Of a stretch of DNA of 13,277 bases, positions 12,508 through 13,277 are shown piece after piece. The DNA is taken from NCBI GenBank assembly GCA_902783535.1, contig CACZRJ010000104.1:1-13277 (forward strand), read 5' to 3'. A program made the translations under genes and the position numbers. This stretch comes from an uncultured Ruminococcus sp. Lineage in GTDB: Bacteria; Bacillota; Clostridia; Oscillospirales; CAG-382. The notes under the pieces are model-generated. The model was given only the letters and a program-made list of their open reading frames with translations, did no database searches and was not told the origin of the DNA. How positions within the stretch are numbered: position 1 is the stretch's first letter; each line of letters starts with the position of its first letter.

Positions 12508-13277
12508 ATGAAAGACTACAAAGACACACTGAATCTGCCCGTGACGGACTTTCCGATGCGCGGGAATCTGCCCGTCCGCGAGCCCGAGATCAGGAAGCGC
12601 TGGGACGAGATCGACCTCTATCAGAAGATGCTCGAGGTCAACGAGGGACAGCGGTCCTTCATCCTTCACGACGGTCCTCCGTTCTCCAACGGGAACATCC
12701 ACATGGGGACGGCGATGAACAAGGTCCTGAAGGACATCATCAACAAGTCCAAGACGATGGAAGGCTACAGAACGCCGTACATTCCCGGATGGGACAACCA
12801 CGGCATGCCGATCGAAAGCGCCATCATCAAGCAGTCCAAACTGGACAGGAAGAAAATGAGCGTTCCGGAGTTCCGCTCGGCCTGCCGCGACTTCGCGCAG
12901 AAGTTCGTCTCCCTCCAGATGGAGTCCTTCGAACGTCTGGGCGTCGCCGCCGACTGGAAGCATCCCTATCTGACCATGAACCCGTCTTTCGAGGCGAAAG
13001 AAGTCCGCGTCTTCGGAAAGATGTATGAAAACGGGTACATCTACAAGGGGCTGAAGCCCGTCTACTGGTGCGCGCACGACGAGACGGCGCTTGCGGAAGC
13101 CGAGATCGAGTATCAGGACATGCCGTGCGACTCGATCTACGTGAAATTCCGCGTGCGCGACGACCTCGGGAAACTGTCCGGAACGTACGATCTTTCCCGG
13201 ACGTATTTCGTCATCTGGACGACGACGCCCTGGACGCTGCCGGGCAACGTCGCCATCGCGGCGCATCCGCGCGAAGA
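12508..13277 (+). CDS. ileS: Isoleucyl-tRNA synthetase, 5' part (runs off the window)
   Basis: Only the first 256 codons are present; the full enzyme is about 930 residues. It charges tRNA-Ile and edits misactivated valine. Bacterial IleRS blocks are visible: DYKDTLNLP (3-11), FPMRGNLP (15-22), FILHDGPPFSNGNIH (51-65), then the class I signature region HMGTAMNK (65-72), YIPGWDNHGMPIE, YWCAHDETALAEAEIEY, and the start of the editing domain at WTTTPWTLPGN. The signature reads HMGT rather than the textbook HIGH: the second His is Thr, a variant I recall as tolerated in this class. The ATG at 12508 has only a weak GGGA upstream. The 70-base gap from divIVA leaves no room for a T-box leader, so expression probably depends on the division operon. 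Confidence 0.95.
   Translation, partial: MKDYKDTLNLPVTDFPMRGNLPVREPEIRKRWDEIDLYQKMLEVNEGQRSFILHDGPPFSNGNIHMGTAMNKVLKDIINKSKTMEGYRTPYIPGWDNHGMPIESAIIKQSKLDRKKMSVPEFRSACRDFAQKFVSLQMESFERLGVAADWKHPYLTMNPSFEAKEVRVFGKMYENGYIYKGLKPVYWCAHDETALAEAEIEYQDMPCDSIYVKFRVRDDLGKLSGTYDLSRTYFVIWTTTPWTLPGNVAIAAHPRE

Noticed and set aside
1..13277. CRISPR array, tRNA or rRNA genes, phage or defence system
   Set aside because: No spaced direct repeats, no cloverleaf in the short intergenic gaps, and all genes other than the IS are chromosomal housekeeping or surface-protein types.

Overview
The window reads as chromosome of a moderately GC-rich Clostridia-type Firmicute. The evidence is the gene order ylmE (yggS) - sepF - ylmG - divIVA - ileS, strong Shine-Dalgarno sequences (AAAGGAGG type), sigma-A style promoters and two Gram-positive type lipoproteins. 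Genes run outward on both strands from a divergent promoter region near 5816-5895. No species can be named from this.

Left part (1-1746). A visibly more AT-rich insertion sequence of the ISLre2 (UPF0236) type carries one intact transposase gene on the minus strand. Candidate inverted ends lie at about 123 and 1746. A short gene-free flank lies to its left. To its right (1752-1970) is a dense run of structured DNA: a plus-strand terminator, an 11-bp-stem hairpin, a perfect 30-bp GC-only-cored palindrome, and then the minus-strand terminator of the capA-like gene.

Minus-strand block (2009-5744), in transcription order: rpmE (bL31, zinc-binding form) with its own promoter and terminator; the ribosome-associated GTPase gene hflX; a small lipoprotein of unknown function; and a CapA-family lipoprotein. 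The last two have near-consensus promoters packed into the preceding gene's end or terminator. For the capA-like gene the -35 hexamer is the loop of the upstream gene's terminator hairpin.

Plus-strand block (5963-13277): a PhnP-like metallo-beta-lactamase-fold hydrolase; queA and miaA, two tRNA anticodon-loop modification enzymes; a HlyD-like membrane-anchored protein; ylmE; sepF; ylmG; divIVA; and the 5' part of ileS. It looks like one long operon joining tRNA modification, PLP homeostasis, division-site assembly and isoleucine charging. A second promoter is embedded in an AT-rich patch of the ylmE coding sequence and should separately drive sepF-ylmG-divIVA(-ileS). The ylmH gene usually found between ylmG and divIVA is missing, and there is no room for a T-box before ileS.

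I see no clearly new multi-gene system. The best leads are regulatory and structural: the promoter inside a terminator, the promoter inside ylmE, and the hairpin/palindrome cluster next to the IS. No tRNA, rRNA or CRISPR array was seen.
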